Below are positions 46,752 to 59,232 of a stretch of 64,000 nt of DNA, one piece after another. The stretch spans positions 124,001-188,000 of the forward strand of contig JAACJM010000098.1 in the NCBI GenBank assembly GCA_013368315.1. Direction: 5' to 3'. A program made the translations under genes and the position numbers. This stretch comes from Tetrapyrgos nigripes (lineage: Eukaryota; Basidiomycota; Agaricomycetes; Agaricales; Campanellaceae). Each line of letters starts with the position of its first letter. Position 1 is the first letter of the stretch. The notes beneath the pieces are model-generated. The model searched no databases. It was not told the DNA's origin and saw only the letters and a program-made list of their open reading frames with translations.

Positions 46752-47506
46752 AAGGTTTGGAATAATGAACGGTTTAAAAGCGCGGGAATAGACTTGGGGC
46801 TCGAAAGTGCTGAGAACGTTGGCTTCTTATAGAGTAAGTATCTTCTCGAAGCAACGTACAGATATTTTCAGACAGCTGTTGAGGACCAGACGAGGGATTG
46901 AAGTTCTGGTGAGCACGTCGTAAATCGCCGCCATCACTTGAGGTAAACTTGACGATCATAACTGGTCATGACTGCCATTCGTATGAAAAGCTTCATCCCG
47001 CCGCAGCAGACGTTGTCCGAGTAATAGAGCGTACAGTTTAACGAGCCAGCCCTCAATAAAGCAGTAGACTCGAGCCAGTCACTTCTGCAAAGGTTTGAAA
47101 TTGATGAAATAGATAGATAGATAGGTTACACCGCGGTCGATCAAACCGCTCTGTAAGTCCCTGATCTAATCAACTGCTGTGGGACTACCGTCACGAAGAT
47201 GACGTGCTCGATTTCATTGGTAAGGAATTAGAGTAGACGTACGCAGTGGCGGGCTATACTGCGTTTACACCCGGCATGTTCGTAGAGGACCACGCCGTGT
47301 ATATCTATGAATTATTTTTTCTTGTTTCTCAAAAAGCGCAGCGGCGGAATAATTGAGACATCCAGAGCCGAGTGATATCTCGGACTAGCCGATGAATTAT
47401 TTTTTTTTGTTTCTCAAAAAGCGCAGCGGCGGAATACTTAACTAACTAGCGCCTTTTTAACTGTTACATAAAACGTTCCGCCAATGTCAACTTCCTCAGA
47501 AGAAAT
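46752..47506. promoter_or_regulatory. Bidirectional promoter of the ADH/esterase pair, with 42-bp direct repeat
   Basis: Head-to-head spacing of 755 bp. Segments near the ADH side are conserved in the two relic loci at 6990-7420 and 10030-10340. The esterase side contains two copies (47309-47350 and 47394-47435) of a unit ending TTTCTCAAAAAGCGCAGCGG, 85 bp apart. A related AAGAAGCGCAGCGGC occurs at about 20608 inside the mariner element. Confidence 0.6.
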
Positions 47507-49673
47507 ATGCCATTACCACTGGGCAGTCTCAGTCTGCTCAAGTCGGCTTCGACGTTCCTCATCTTCTTGAGTCTTTCCCTAGCACTGGTACCCTCTGTTT
47601 TCGCTGATCCAACTGTCATCGACACTAAGCACAACGTCACATTCCTCGGAATCACCTCTTCACCCGGTGTAGAGAAATTCCTCAACATCCCTTACGGCCT
47701 CTCCACCTCTGGATCTCGTCGTTTCGCTTCTCCCGAACCTGCGTATTTGCCCTCGGGTACAATCTACAACGCTACAGTCCCAGGACCCGTTTGTCCTCAA
47801 ACGATCGCGCCTGGGTTTCCTTGGTTTAGTAATTTGACGGAAGCGGATTTAAGTGAGGATTGTTTGAGGTTGAAGGTTGCTAGACCTGAGGGGGCGAAGG
47901 AGGGGGATGGGTTGCCTGTTTTTGTGTGGATCTATGGAGGTGTGTACTTCTGTCTTACTTTCATGTCACCGCGCTGCGTTGCGTTCATGAGGGCTGAGGA
48001 CTTTCTGACCTCTGACGTCTTTCTTCTTTTTTTTTCTTTTTCGAAAGGTGGATTATTCAACGGACACATCAACGAAAGGACGAATGAACCGGACGCGCTG
48101 ATCTTGCAGTCAGTCGCGAATGGACTTCCTGTTATCTTCGTAGCAATGAATTATCGTTTAAACAGTGAGTCCATACATAGCTCTTTTCTGAAGTGGGCTC
48201 TAATGTACTGTATTATTGTAGTCTTTGGATTCGCGCTTTCTGAAGCCTTGAGGGAAACCAACGACCTCAACGTCGGCCTGAAGGATCAGAGGTTAGCTCT
48301 TGAATGGGTCAAGGTTAGTCAAGAAGCTCTGAGGTACATGTGAAGAGAGATGCTGAAATACAGTCTATAGGAAAACATTGGTTCTTTTGGAGGCAACCCT
48401 GATAAAGTCACCATTTTTGGACAGTCATCAGGAGGTAAGGATCATCTTTTCGTTAAACTTTCACCCATGCTTCCCTCTCCAGCTGTCGCAATCAATCCGA
48501 ATTTCGTCTAGTTGCTTCGACCTAACTTTCTCCCCTTGAAATGTCGCGCTAACCATGATAAATACAGCTCTCAGCGTCACTCTCCAAATCCTCGCCTACG
48601 GTGGAACCAAAGGTGCCCCTTTCCACGGTGCCATCATGGAAAGCACCGCCCTCGAACCCACTTCCACCAGCAACCTGACCTTCGACACCTTCAACGCCGT
48701 TGCTAACCTCACCGGGTGCGACACCTTTGGGAATCCACAAGGCAGCAAAACATTAGCCTGTCTACGAAATCTTCCTATGGAAATGCTTCTCAACATAACT
48801 ATCCAACAACACGACTCTACTTCAAGCCAAAATGATGGAGATATTTATTTACCCACCGTAGATGGCGATTTCCTCCCGTCAGCGTCGTCCGAACTGACCC
48901 GTCAAGGTCGATTTGTTCGCATGCCAGTTATTATTGGGTGGACGGAGGAAGATGCGACGCTTTTTACGCCAGCCAATACGACTATGGAGGAGTTTTTACA
49001 CACATTCTACCCCGACCTTACTCAGACTACTATCAGCCGTCTTCTCGAGCTATACCCAGTAGAAGATTTCAATGCTAATACCGAAGCCGGTCTCTCAGCA
49101 GAATTTTACCGCACTGCTCAAGTGTTCCGGGATATCCTACTCGCCTGCCCGTCGTTCTTGTTTGGGCATGCTATGGCGGACAAGTTCGCTGAGGATCACC
49201 CTTACGAAGCCCCGGATGGTGGCGTTCCAGTGCCTCCAGTCTTCTTGTACTCCTTCAACCAAACCATCCTCACACCCTCCTTGGAAAGGGGAGGCCTCCC
49301 CGGTCTCGGAGTGATCCATACCTCTGAACTAGCCTACGTCTACGCTAATTTTGCCACATACAACAACACCGGCCTCGTCCACCCTACTTCGTCTGATTTC
49401 TCTTTACTAGAGCAAGTGTCGAGGTCTTGGTCGTCGTTTGCTACTACCGGGCGGCCTACGATAACAGGGAAGGATACTTTGCAGGGATGGAAAGGGAGTT
49501 ATCAGCCCGGTGCTGAGATGATGGATGCGAGTGTTTATGTCGTTGGAGGGTCTGATCCGGGAATGTCGACGTTGGAAGGAAAAGGCTCTAATAAGGCGCT
49601 GGCGGCGCAGAAGTTGAAGGAGAGATGTGAATTCTTGAATAGTGATGCAGTTATTGAGCAGTTGAAATACTGA
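47507..49673 (+). CDS. Secreted type-B carboxylesterase/lipase (intact paralogue)
   Basis: Exons 47507-47939, 48048-48164, 48222-48313, 48371-48434 and 48568-49673 give a predicted 603 aa. A signal peptide (MPLPLGSLSLLKSAS…) is followed by VIDTKHNVTFLGITSS. Alpha/beta-hydrolase motifs: YGGG oxyanion region, NYRLN, nucleophile S233 in GQSSG, acid position D364 in WTEEDATLF (Glu in many relatives) and H486 in GVIHTSEL. Many N-glycosylation sequons (NAT, NLT, NTT, NQT) fit a secreted enzyme. Basidiomycete relatives hydrolyse lipid, sterol or carotenoid esters, but the substrate here is not determinable. It is the only one of four esterase copies in the window without a disabling lesion. Confidence 0.92.
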
Positions 49674-50342
49674 GCACAGAATGATCGTAGGTCGAAAGTA
49701 TTGAATGGTATCAAGCATACATTGAAGTGGTCAAAGTACAAACTTTCAGAAAGGCAAAAAAAAAAAAAAAAACGAAAAAGCTTCTGCTCGTCAAAAGCAG
49801 AGTGAAAGCGTAGTTGTGTTGCACAGACACGGAATATGCATGAAAGAGGGAGGGGCCTGGAGGATACGTGAAGTGTGAATCCATTAACTTGTAACGTTGT
49901 TTTTTTTTTTTTGGAGTAGCGTTAGGAATGTACTTGCAGTGTGCACTGACAAGGTCATTACACAACAAGCCCGCGGTCTGCGTAAGGGATTGGGACCTTG
50001 CTAGGAAAGGAAAGCATAAATCATAGACGTAACATAGGAGCATAGAACATAAAGAGTAACATAAACATACACTACCAAGACAAAACTGATGTGTCTCCCC
50101 GGGGAAATACATTTACGCACGAAGTATGGAACTCAGAGACACCCCGGGGGGTAGGTCGCGCCTACCTGCCTCGGGGGCCTCAAATCGGTCTCAATACCCA
50201 CCAAAACTCCAGTATTGGTGGTCCAATCGTCAGGCAAACATTGTACTCGTATATATGGCGGCGCTAATCAACTCAAACTAAGTGTAGATAGATAGCAGCA
50301 AGAGCAAGAATTCCGGAAAGGGCATTGCGCATTATGATATGA
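49674..50342. other. Convergent intergenic region
   Basis: 3' ends of the esterase (plus) and the permease (minus) face each other. Contains A17 (about 49757) and T12 (about 49901) tracts and a CCCCGGGG-containing inverted pair around 50095-50180. No gene seen. Confidence 0.5.
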
Positions 50343-53300
50343 TCAGTTGCCAGCAGCAGCATTCTCATCAGCATTCTCATCACCGTCACTCTCCAGAGCC
50401 TTCAAAACAACCTCCCGACGCAACCATTTTTCCTCCGGAGTGAACCACCAGCTGAGGACTCCAAAGATGGTGACAGCACCAAAGATGACGCATGCCTAAA
50501 ATCATAGTCATGATCATAGTCATAGTCAGTCAATCAAGACACACCGAAAGAGAAAAGGGCAAAGAAAAAACACTCACAAAATTAAAATTCTCCGCATCCA
50601 CCGGAAAGAAAAACGGTGAAACATCGACCGCAACAATCAGCGCATTGAACACCGCTGCGGATAAGTAGCACAACTTTGCCAACCATCTTCCACCTCCCCT
50701 TCGTCCACCTCCCCCTCTACCCGCTTCCCCTTCCCCACCCGTCCAACCAAACAAAGCCCTAACCATCCTCTTCCCCAACAACATCTTACTCCCCAAAAAC
50801 CTATCCGGCGTCATCACCAACCTCAACAGCGCAATCAACCCATACGCCGCAATCGTTGGTACCGCACCGGCCGAGACCAAGCTTGTAAAAGCTACGGTGC
50901 TAGGTAAAATCGTACATAACAGTATAGCACCGAATATGTATATGACAGTGACGGCATTTTGAGGTTGCCCGTTGGGTGTGACGGTGCCTATCCAGGAGGA
51001 CATGGGTAGGACGCCGTCTCGGGCAACAGCGAAAATGAGGCGGGAGGCGGCGACGATGGCGATGCTTGTGTTCTGCACCAAGTAGCAGAGAGCAACGTCA
51101 ACATTCTCGTCAACGTTTTCGTGAAACTGAGGAAACGGGTAAGAACTCACCAAAATTAACCCAATAACCGCAATAATCGTCATAAACACACTCGGTCCTT
51201 TACCCAACGCCATCGCATAAATTTGCACAAAAGGCTGAGGAGCTTCCAATGCAAACAACGTGTCGAGATCAGGGGTGCAGAACAGGAACAAAATCGTCGT
51301 GATGAAGCCAAGGACACCTGTGGCGATGGCGCTGGTGAGAATGCCTTTGCCTGCGACAATGCTGGGGGTGGGACACGAAAAGAAGAAGACAATCAGCGTC
51401 CAGAGTCAGACTAGGACGGTAGAGTACCTACCTAGCATTTTTAGTTTCTTCAGCAATATGTCCAGAAGCGTCAAAACCGGTCATTGTACCAGCAGTGAAG
51501 AGGCTAAATGCAATTAGACCAGGTGAGCGGAACGTCACCAAAACCATGGTGCACTGGAATCATACTCACAAGGACAAAATCCAATTCCAAGCCGGGGGAG
51601 CTCCAGTTCCATTATCTGCAAAAAAAAAAAAAGGAAAGAAAAAGGACACGTCAACGTCCAACATCCACCATCCACCATCTTGAGAAAGAGAAAAAAAAAA
51701 AAACCACTCACAAGTCCCAGTAAACACCTCCCCCGCACTCCTAAACCCATAAGTCCTACTCACCCCAATCGGTAACCAAATCACACATAAAAAGAAATCC
51801 AACATCATCAGTCCCACTGAGAACTTGAACACCATCGAATACCTGCGTTTCGAACATAAGTATGAGATATACATATACTTATACATAGCAAGATAAGAAA
51901 GACTTACCACTTCGGCGGCAACCGATTAATCAAAACCGAGAGGAGCAAGAGTGCTTCGGATACAGCCCAAATGAACGCACGCCATTTGACATTGGAAGAG
52001 GAGATGCCACCGGGGAAGGAGACGTCCCAGACGACGAGTTGGGAGACGATGTAGTTTGCTGTGGTCTAAACGTATAGCATAAAGGTAGCGTCAGTCAGTC
52101 AAAGTATTCGTCTCCCCAAAACTTTGGACAACACAGTGAGAAGAAGAAAAAAAAAGTACCACTCAAATGCAAAAAATCCAAAGTCAAAAACCAAAAACAC
52201 ACCTGACAATTACTAGCCGTAAACGTCATCCAAGCCGTACAACTCCACCAAGCGACCACGAATCCAAAGAATCTAGCGTACTTGGGTCCAGCGCTTTCAG
52301 CTGCCCAGATGTAAATCGAACCGCTGAGAGGCAAGGCAGAGCATATTTCAGCTAGGACGGCGGCAGTGATGGTCATGAAGATGATGGTGACGATGTAGGA
52401 CGACCTTTGAGGGGGGAAGAGATTAGCCAAGGGAAAGAAAGAAAGAAGGAAGGAGACAAAATGAAAAAAAAAAGAGAGAAGGAATGCGAGGAATAGAAAG
52501 AATGACATACCATATCGCAGCGGGACCACCGGAGAGTAAACCGAGGAAGAGAACGGATCTGTTAAGGAATAATAAAATCAGTAAACTGTTCCAAGTGAGT
52601 AACAACGAAGAAAGACTAACCTGACACCACCGATAAAGTTCAAAGCACAAAAACTCGCTGCAAAGCTTTCGACGAGGTGCCAGGTTCGATGCAATTGCTT
52701 TGAAAGTTGAAGGTTGAGGTTGTTTAGGTTGGTAAGATTGGCGAGGTGTATTCGTGCAAGGGACCAAGACAAGGAACAAATTCGAAAACATAGAGCAAGA
52801 ACCAGTCAGAACCCCAACTATTCGAATAGCACAGAAAAAACAACACACCTGTTTATAGCCTAATTTTTGCTACAAACACACACCCGTCAGTACACTGCTA
52901 CGGCCTCCCAAGGAGGCGAAAGAAAAGGGTAAAAAGACACTGGGGCATTCCCTACGCAGGTCTGAGCGCTGATCAGGTTCAAGCGGTATAATCTCAACCC
53001 TTGTGAATGGTCTTAGTCTCGGTCGGTCTCGGTGTCTATCGTCTTATCAACAATGAGAAATAGAACGAAAGAAAGGTCTCGACAACCTATTCCATTCCAT
53101 GGACCGCTTTAATAAGACAGACAGACACAACCATTGAGACGACAAGACCCATTCAGCAAGGATACCCGCAGCCCATTTCCAGTGATATTTACCACTAGGT
53201 GAGACGTTACCCGGATTCACGATATGGTATCAAGCAGCCCAGATCTCCGAAGGAAGTGTTCTTCCCATAGCCTTGTGTCCCTTGTAAATATGAGTGAATG

Positions 53301-53385
53301 TGAGTTGTTTTACCAGCTGGAGTTGATCTTGGTCTATCAGAGACGCGGCTTCCCGGTCGTCGTTGGACTTAGAGTCTGTCGACAT
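50343..53385 (-). CDS. APC-superfamily permease, Thi9-like thiamine transporter candidate
   Basis: Twelve exons: 53385-53314, 52869-52849, 52697-52621, 52558-52511, 52404-52203, 52065-51908, 51842-51712, 51615-51570, 51503-51432, 51361-51151, 51072-50578 and 50495-50343, predicted 561 aa. Hydrophobic helices follow the amino acid-choline transporter pattern, with CALNFIGG in TM1, ALPLSGSIYIWAAESAGPKYARFFGF around TM3, MTGFDASGHIAEETKNA in TM6-7 and IFAVARDGVLPMSSWIG after TM8. The closest fungal themes are Uga4 (GABA) and S. pombe Thi9 (thiamine). The first intron (444 nt) contains a TPP-riboswitch core, so thiamine or a precursor is the likely substrate. Exon 2 is only 21 nt. An in-frame ATG at 53436 is an alternative start. 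If intron 1 is retained, the frame ends after about 20 more codons. Confidence 0.88.
52941..53020 (-). promoter_or_regulatory. TPP (thiamine pyrophosphate) riboswitch core in intron 1
   Basis: On the minus strand, in order: TTGAGATTATACCG (the UGAGA pyrimidine-sensing motif and following bulge), GAACCTGATC (P4) and GCGTAGGGAA (P5/J2-4 pyrophosphate arm), with a short CAG…CTG stem in between. These match the widely conserved thi-box sequence. The 5' half (P1/P2 strand GGGGUGC-like) is not obvious nearby. Candidates are near 53,185-53,215, which would imply a long P3 arm, as is frequent in fungi. It sits in the 444-nt first intron of the permease, sense orientation, about 80 nt before the 21-nt exon. 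Eukaryotic TPP riboswitches usually control alternative splicing. Confidence 0.88.
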
Positions 53386-53567
53386 GCTTGATGTCTGGGT
53401 TTGGCGGATTTTCTGCACGAACGTGAGAAAGGCCAACCTTCAAGTGGGAGGGAGAAGCAAGGATGAGATAAGACAATTTGCTACATTTTTACAACATCTA
53501 CTTAGTAACACATGTGATCCGTTATCTGATTCTATGTACGCAATCCATTCCTAATCCGTACCGCCCC

Positions 53568-56500
53568 TCACTGAACGCCGAATCGCTGAGAACAGATGGA
53601 TGTGAGTGAAAGAAAGCCATGTAAAGACGTTATTCTACGTACAGGTTTAAGTGCCTTGATGAGTAGCCATTCCTCATTAGAAACATCCGCTTTGAAGGAG
53701 GCCTAGATTGAAGAAAAACGTGAGTCGGGACTGCATCGAACTTCAAAGAAAGACGGAGAATAAAGTATGTACCTTCAAAACGTCAATGCTCTGTCGGGTG
53801 ATGTGACTGAGCAGTTCATCCTTCTCATCAAAATGACGTCCAAACATCTTCGCTGATTGATATACAGCATGCTCTATCTTAACGGCAACACCACCTCCCG
53901 CTTGGGATTTTTTCACAACCTGAATTGTCAGATGCAAACGTCAGTGAACCAAGACTAGGGTAAGAGTCAACAAAACTGGGAATGGACTTACATCGTATGC
54001 CTTGTGATTAATCTCGAGAGATGTCCTGTGAAGAGAAGAGAGAGGGGTCAACTTGTTGCCGGGACACGCCTGATTCGCAAGGCGACGACATACACTTTTC
54101 CGAGATCGATAATTTCCTTCTTTTGAGTGGTGGGGTCTATTTTGACGACGGCGAGGGGCGTTCCTACTCGTAGCGATCCATCAAGGATATCGACACCCAA
54201 TATGATGGGATCTCGTTTACAGAAGGCGGCGATTATCTTCAGTCTACAAGGCCAGACAGCTTGAGGTGCAGCATCCCTTCGTTTCGCCTCTGTAATTTCT
54301 TGGTTGTAAGCGGTGAACTTGTCGAATAGGTGATAGATAATGTCAGCTAAGAGAGATAGAGATGAGATGACTGTGACGGCCAACGAACAGGCATCACTCA
54401 CCCTTGAACAACCTGATACCCATTTCCTCTGCCAGGCGCTCCCCATCCTTGTCTACCGGGACATCGAAGCAAAGTATACAAGCCAATTCCTTCGCCTTCT
54501 CCAACATAGTACCTGCACGCATAACGTCCCTCTTGTGAACAGGACCAATGTTGATACCGGACACTGGAATCTTGCTGGATTTCAAGAAATCGAGTAAAGC
54601 TTCCAATGAACCCAAGGTAGAAGCTTGCACACAGACACCCCTGCCAGACTTATCGATGCTGTTCAACAACGAAGTCAAATCCGACATGACTTCCTCCTTC
54701 ATATCATCCTCGTCGTCATCCGGACCAACGACGAGCAACCGTGAACCAGCGATAGCCTTATCGAGATCAGGAGCAGTAATTTTGACTCCCAACGCAGCTT
54801 TCACTTCCTTGTGGTGGACATACGCAGACTGAAACGCAGTCAGCATGTTGGTCGGTTAAAAAGGGGCTAATTAGCTTACCTTGATACGGAGCTCACGCAG
54901 AGGTTGAGGAGTGAGAAGGGCTCGGACCTGGGTGACAATAGGGCCATTCAAACCGCAAACCACAATCTTGTCTCCTTCCCGCAAGATACCATTCGACAAC
55001 ACGACGTCGATGGTCGTCCCCAGACCTTCAATGACCTTGACCTCCAGAACCGTACATTCAAGTTCAGAGAGGTACATCAACCGGTCACTCATCCTCTGCT
55101 GCGTCAGGTTGACCAGAAGCATGATCATGTCGGGTACACCTTCTCCTGTAATCGCAGAGGTGGGCACTAGCGATACGTTCCGAGCAAAGTTTTTGTTTTC
55201 ATAGTACAACACTGCATTCAAACCTTCTTCAGCGAATGCGAGGATGGTCTTGGATACTCGGTCTTCAAACTCCCGTTGGACTGCTCGAGTTTGCTTCGCT
55301 AGCGACTCTCGGAAAGCGCCATCCGGTGTAGGTTGCCAGCCGTACATACGATCAATCTGAGGCATCATCCTTCTCAGTTTGACTGCCTGGAAATTAATTA
55401 CCGGAGACTAATCACCTTGTTCAACGCCACAATAAAGGGCGTTTTACGATCACGTAGAAGACGAAGGGATTCCAGTGTTTGTGCTTCAAGACCGTGCTAG
55501 TTGGCCGTTAGTTCATGCCTGACGGTTTGAGTAGAAGACCATACCATAATGTCGACGACCAGGATCGCGATATTACACAATGAACTTCCACGAGAACGCA
55601 GGTTGGTGAAGGATTCGTGCCCGGGTGTATCGATGATGAGCAACCCAGGAATCTTATACTCTTGAGATCCATCCTAGTATACCGTGCCCATGATGAGCGA
55701 CATCGTGCCCCAACGAAAGCCTAGAACAGATCTTACCTTGTTCATGACCGCAGTCTTGGTCTGGATTGCCTCCACCGGGAAGTAGGTAGCACCAATCTGT
55801 TGAGTGATACCACCAGCTTCTCCTTCTTGGACGTTGGTTTGACGAATCTGGGGGAATCCAAGTCAGTAAATTGATCTGGACATGAGAGATATAGAGGAAA
55901 GATCACCTTGTCCAATAGCTTTGTCTTACCAGTATCGACGTGTCCAAGAATACAACAAATAGGACTACGAAGATTATCCTTGCTGCGGGCAGCAAGGGCA
56001 GCTTCATGCACTTTGGCTCGTCGTTCAGCAGCTTCAGCTTTCCTCTGAGCTGCCATCTGCTGAGCTTTGGACATTTCTTCATCGGAAGACTCTTCGTCTG
56101 AATCTTCCTCTGAAGAGTCTTCTTCCGAGTCCTCGTCAGAGTCCTCGTCTGACTCTTCTTCAGACTCAGATTCTTCCTTCGCAGCGGCGGGTTTGGATGG
56201 AGCAGGTGTAGGTTTCGATGAAGGAGCAGGTGTGGATTTTGATGGTGCAGGTTTGCCGTTTGTTTTGGCCGGCGTAGCTGTCGATGAAGCAGCAGATTTT
56301 GCGTCTGACGCACACAGTCAGTTAGAAAGACGGAAACAATCGTTAGTTTGAACATACCTTTTGCTGGTGCTTCCTTCTTTGCAGGTGTCCCTTCCTCATC
56401 ACTGGAAGCGTCCCAAGAGTCCTTGACTCCTTCAGCTGGTTTAGAGTCTTCCTCCTCGCTGCTAGCATCCCAGTCGTCCTTTTCTGCACTGTTGGCTGGC

Positions 56501-58131
56501 GGTTCAGGCTCAGGTTCAGGTTCAGGTGCTTTCTGTGCGGGTGTCGATGCGGGCTCTGGCGATCTAGGTCTGGATTCAGGTGCCGGTGACGCGTCTTTCT
56601 CTGCAGGTCCTTTCTTCTTCCGGTTGCCGTAGACAGGCTTTTTGGATACAGGGGCGCCAGCGGCTTGTTGTTGCAGACCTTCTATCTGTACGCCCGACGC
56701 AAGAAGAGCTTTCTTCCTCATTTCTGCAGCCGCTTTCTCCTCTTTCTGTTTCTTGGTGAGAAGTCGTCCTTCTTTCTTGGCAAGCTCGCGTTTAGCCTGA
56801 TGATGCCATGAGCGATTAAAGCTTTCAAGGATAAGAAGACACAGCTTACTTTCTCCTTCTCTTTCTTCCGTTGTTTCTCTTCCTCTTTCCGTTTTTCCTC
56901 CTCAGCAGCTTTCCTCTCCTCTTCCTCTATACGCTTCCGCTCCTCTTCTTCGGCGCGTCTCGCTTCTTCTTCCAGGCGCTTCTTCTCTTCCATCAAGGCC
57001 TTCAGGGCACTAATTCCACCTTTCTTCTTGGGAGCAGCAGCAGCAGGTGCAGGCGTCGAGTCCTCATCCTTCTTCGCTTTTTTCTTTTTCTTCTTTTTCG
57101 AATCACCTTTTCCACCAGTCTCGACCTCTGCTTCTTCTTCGCCCTCGTCCTCCTTCTCGGCTTGTTCAGGTGCTTGGGCAGGCGATGATGTGGCCTGATC
57201 AGCAGTGGAAGCGCTCTCAACCTTCTTCGCAGCAGCTTGAGCCTTCTTTTTGGCCTAGATTAATGAAAAGCATGAGCATTATTCGGGTGGACTGGACAGG
57301 TATGAATATGAACCTTTTCTCGCTCTTTCTTCAGCTTCTCTTTCTCCTTCTTCGAGAGAATCTTGACTTCTCCACCATCCTGTTCAGCATTATCGTCCTC
57401 TTGTGCCGGAGGCTCTGCCTTTTCTTCATCCTGAGTTTTTGGCTCTGTAGAATATGCGCGGAATTGTCAGGAACGTTGGAAAGGTTCCAGTACGATACAT
57501 ACCTTCTGCTTTCGCAGTTTTCGCTTCCTCGTCCGCTTCTTCTTCATCTTCCTCCTGCTGAGCTTTTCCTTTCTTCCCCTTGCCTTTCTTCCCCTTTTTC
57601 GCCTTCTCCTTTGTAGGACCCCACTCTTCGTCCGCCAATTCTTCAGCTGTCATCTCAACAGGTTTCTTGCTCTCGGCTGCCTCACCATCCTCTTCCGGTG
57701 GTAGATCATCGAAAGTGGGCCTATTCTTCTTCTTGTCCTTCTTGTCCTTTTTTGATTTCGTGCTTGCCTGGATTGCTGACTAGAAATAAAAGAACACGTT
57801 TTAGAGACAGTCTGTATGAATTAGCCACAAACAAAAAGGGCATCGTACCATAAGACCTCCGAAATCTTCCTCTTCTTCCTCTGCTCCGCCTGCATCATTG
57901 TCCATGCCTCCCAAGGCAGCAAAAGCAGAAAAACCACCCTTTGATTCGGAGGGTTTAGAATCATCATCGGATGCGTCACCAGCTAGTGTAGAGATGTTGT
58001 TCGCTACAGACTCCCCAGCGTTTTCCCTACCAAGATGTCAATAGAAATAGACAGGCTTGATTGTATTTTATGTACCAGAAGTCGTCGTCCTGGGTCTTCT
58101 TGGATTTTTTTCCCTTGTTTTTCGGTGGCAT
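53568..58131 (-). CDS. FUN12: Translation initiation factor eIF5B
   Basis: Seventeen exons splice in frame to a predicted 1206 aa: 58131-58076, 58026-57849, 57779-57503, 57444-57314, 57254-56850, 56796-56358, 56304-55907, 55847-55737, 55673-55545, 55496-55416, 55356-54880, 54828-54402, 54346-54094, 54025-53992, 53919-53773, 53702-53643 and 53585-53568. The first half is a Lys/Glu-rich, low-complexity region (start [18 protein letters not shown]). The GTPase has G1 GHVDTGKT (616-623), G2 [13 protein letters not shown]3 DTPGHE (680-685) and G4 NKID (734-737). Domain II ([22 protein letters not shown]), domain III and domain IV follow. eIF5B promotes 60S subunit joining. Last exon is only 18 nt (RFGVQ). 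Divergent from ARL2 with 193 bp between starts. Confidence 0.95.
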
Positions 58132-58324
58132 TGAATGTTAGATGAGAAGGATGCAGGCGTCAGTGAAGATGTAATGGCAAGGAAATTTGCCAGTCAGCAA
58201 AGGCGGGCGGTGCCGTCCTTCTGCAGAAGGTTCCAAATTAGGAATATTGTTCTCACGACTCACCTCCAGTCCAATGTGGAGCCGAAAAGGAAGTTGAACT
58301 GTCGACCTTCCTCTCACTAGTACT

Positions 58325-59232
58325 ATGGGATTACTTACGGTCATCAGAAAGAACCGCATGAAGGAGAAGGAAATGCGTATTCTCTTTCTGTATGTACGCC
58401 AAGGGTTCTCGGATCATTTGACTCACCCGTAGTGTGCAGCGGCCTGGATAACGCAGGAAAGACGACCATCATCAAAAAGCTAAACGGAGAAGATATCATG
58501 ACCGTAAGCCCTACTCTCGGCTTCAATATCAAGACCTTCATTCATGGCAAGTAAGGCAAGCACTTGGCTACGATTTCCTGTTCTACTCTGACTCGTTTTC
58601 GAAGATACACGCTCAATATCTGTGCGTAACGTAACGTCGTCACTTGGAGCGCGTTCTTGACGTCTTCTTCATGCCCCAACACTGTATCAGGGGACGTGGG
58701 TGGTCAGCGGACCCTCAGACCATACTGGCGAAACTATTTCGAGCAGACGGACGCGCTAGTCTGGGTCGTAGATTCGGGAGACCGAATGCGGATGGAAGAC
58801 TGCAAAGAAGAACTTCATAGCCTTCTGCTTGAAGATGTGAGTCTCCTATCAGCCATACCGCCGATCCTACCCCCGTTTGCTAACTGCGGTGTGGCCACTC
58901 TTTGCCCCAAAGCGTTTAGCGGGCGCGTCTTTACTGGTGTTCGCGAACAAGAGAGACTTGCAAGGCTCCATGACCGAAAATGAAATCCGAGACGTAAGAT
59001 TCTACTCGGTCGGTCCGAATCTACTTTTCTGAATTCTTGTCAGGCTCTTGACCTCAGTTCTATCAAATCGCATCACTGGAGAATCTGGTCTTGTAGTGCG
59101 GTTACTGGCGAGAATCTCGTCGAAGGTCTCAACTGGGTCGTCGACGATGTCGCTGGGAGGTTATATTACTCTTCGGTCGCCTCTCAGGCTCAACCTCTCG
59201 TTGGCCAACTCAATCCCATCTCCGTGTCATGA
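58325..59232 (+). CDS. ARL2: ARF-like GTPase ARL2 (Alp41/Cin4 type)
   Basis: Exons 58325-58389, 58440-58550, 58605-58621, 58691-58836, 58913-58993 and 59044-59232 give a predicted 202 aa. Gly2 ([10 protein letters not shown]) is the N-myristoylation or amphipathic-helix position. GTP-binding motifs: GLDNAGKT (23-30), [16 protein letters not shown] (65-70), NKRD (125-128) and CSAVTGE. ARL2 regulates tubulin folding cofactor D and microtubule assembly. The tail (about 18 residues after [11 protein letters not shown]) is longer than in animals. The third exon is only 17 nt, enclosed by GAAG and GTGCGT splice sites. Confidence 0.94.

Noticed and set aside
56067..56632. Plus-strand frames rich in Ser ([14 protein letters not shown]) and FAGASFFAG
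   Set aside because: Shadows of the Glu/Asp/Lys-rich coding exons of eIF5B on the opposite strand.
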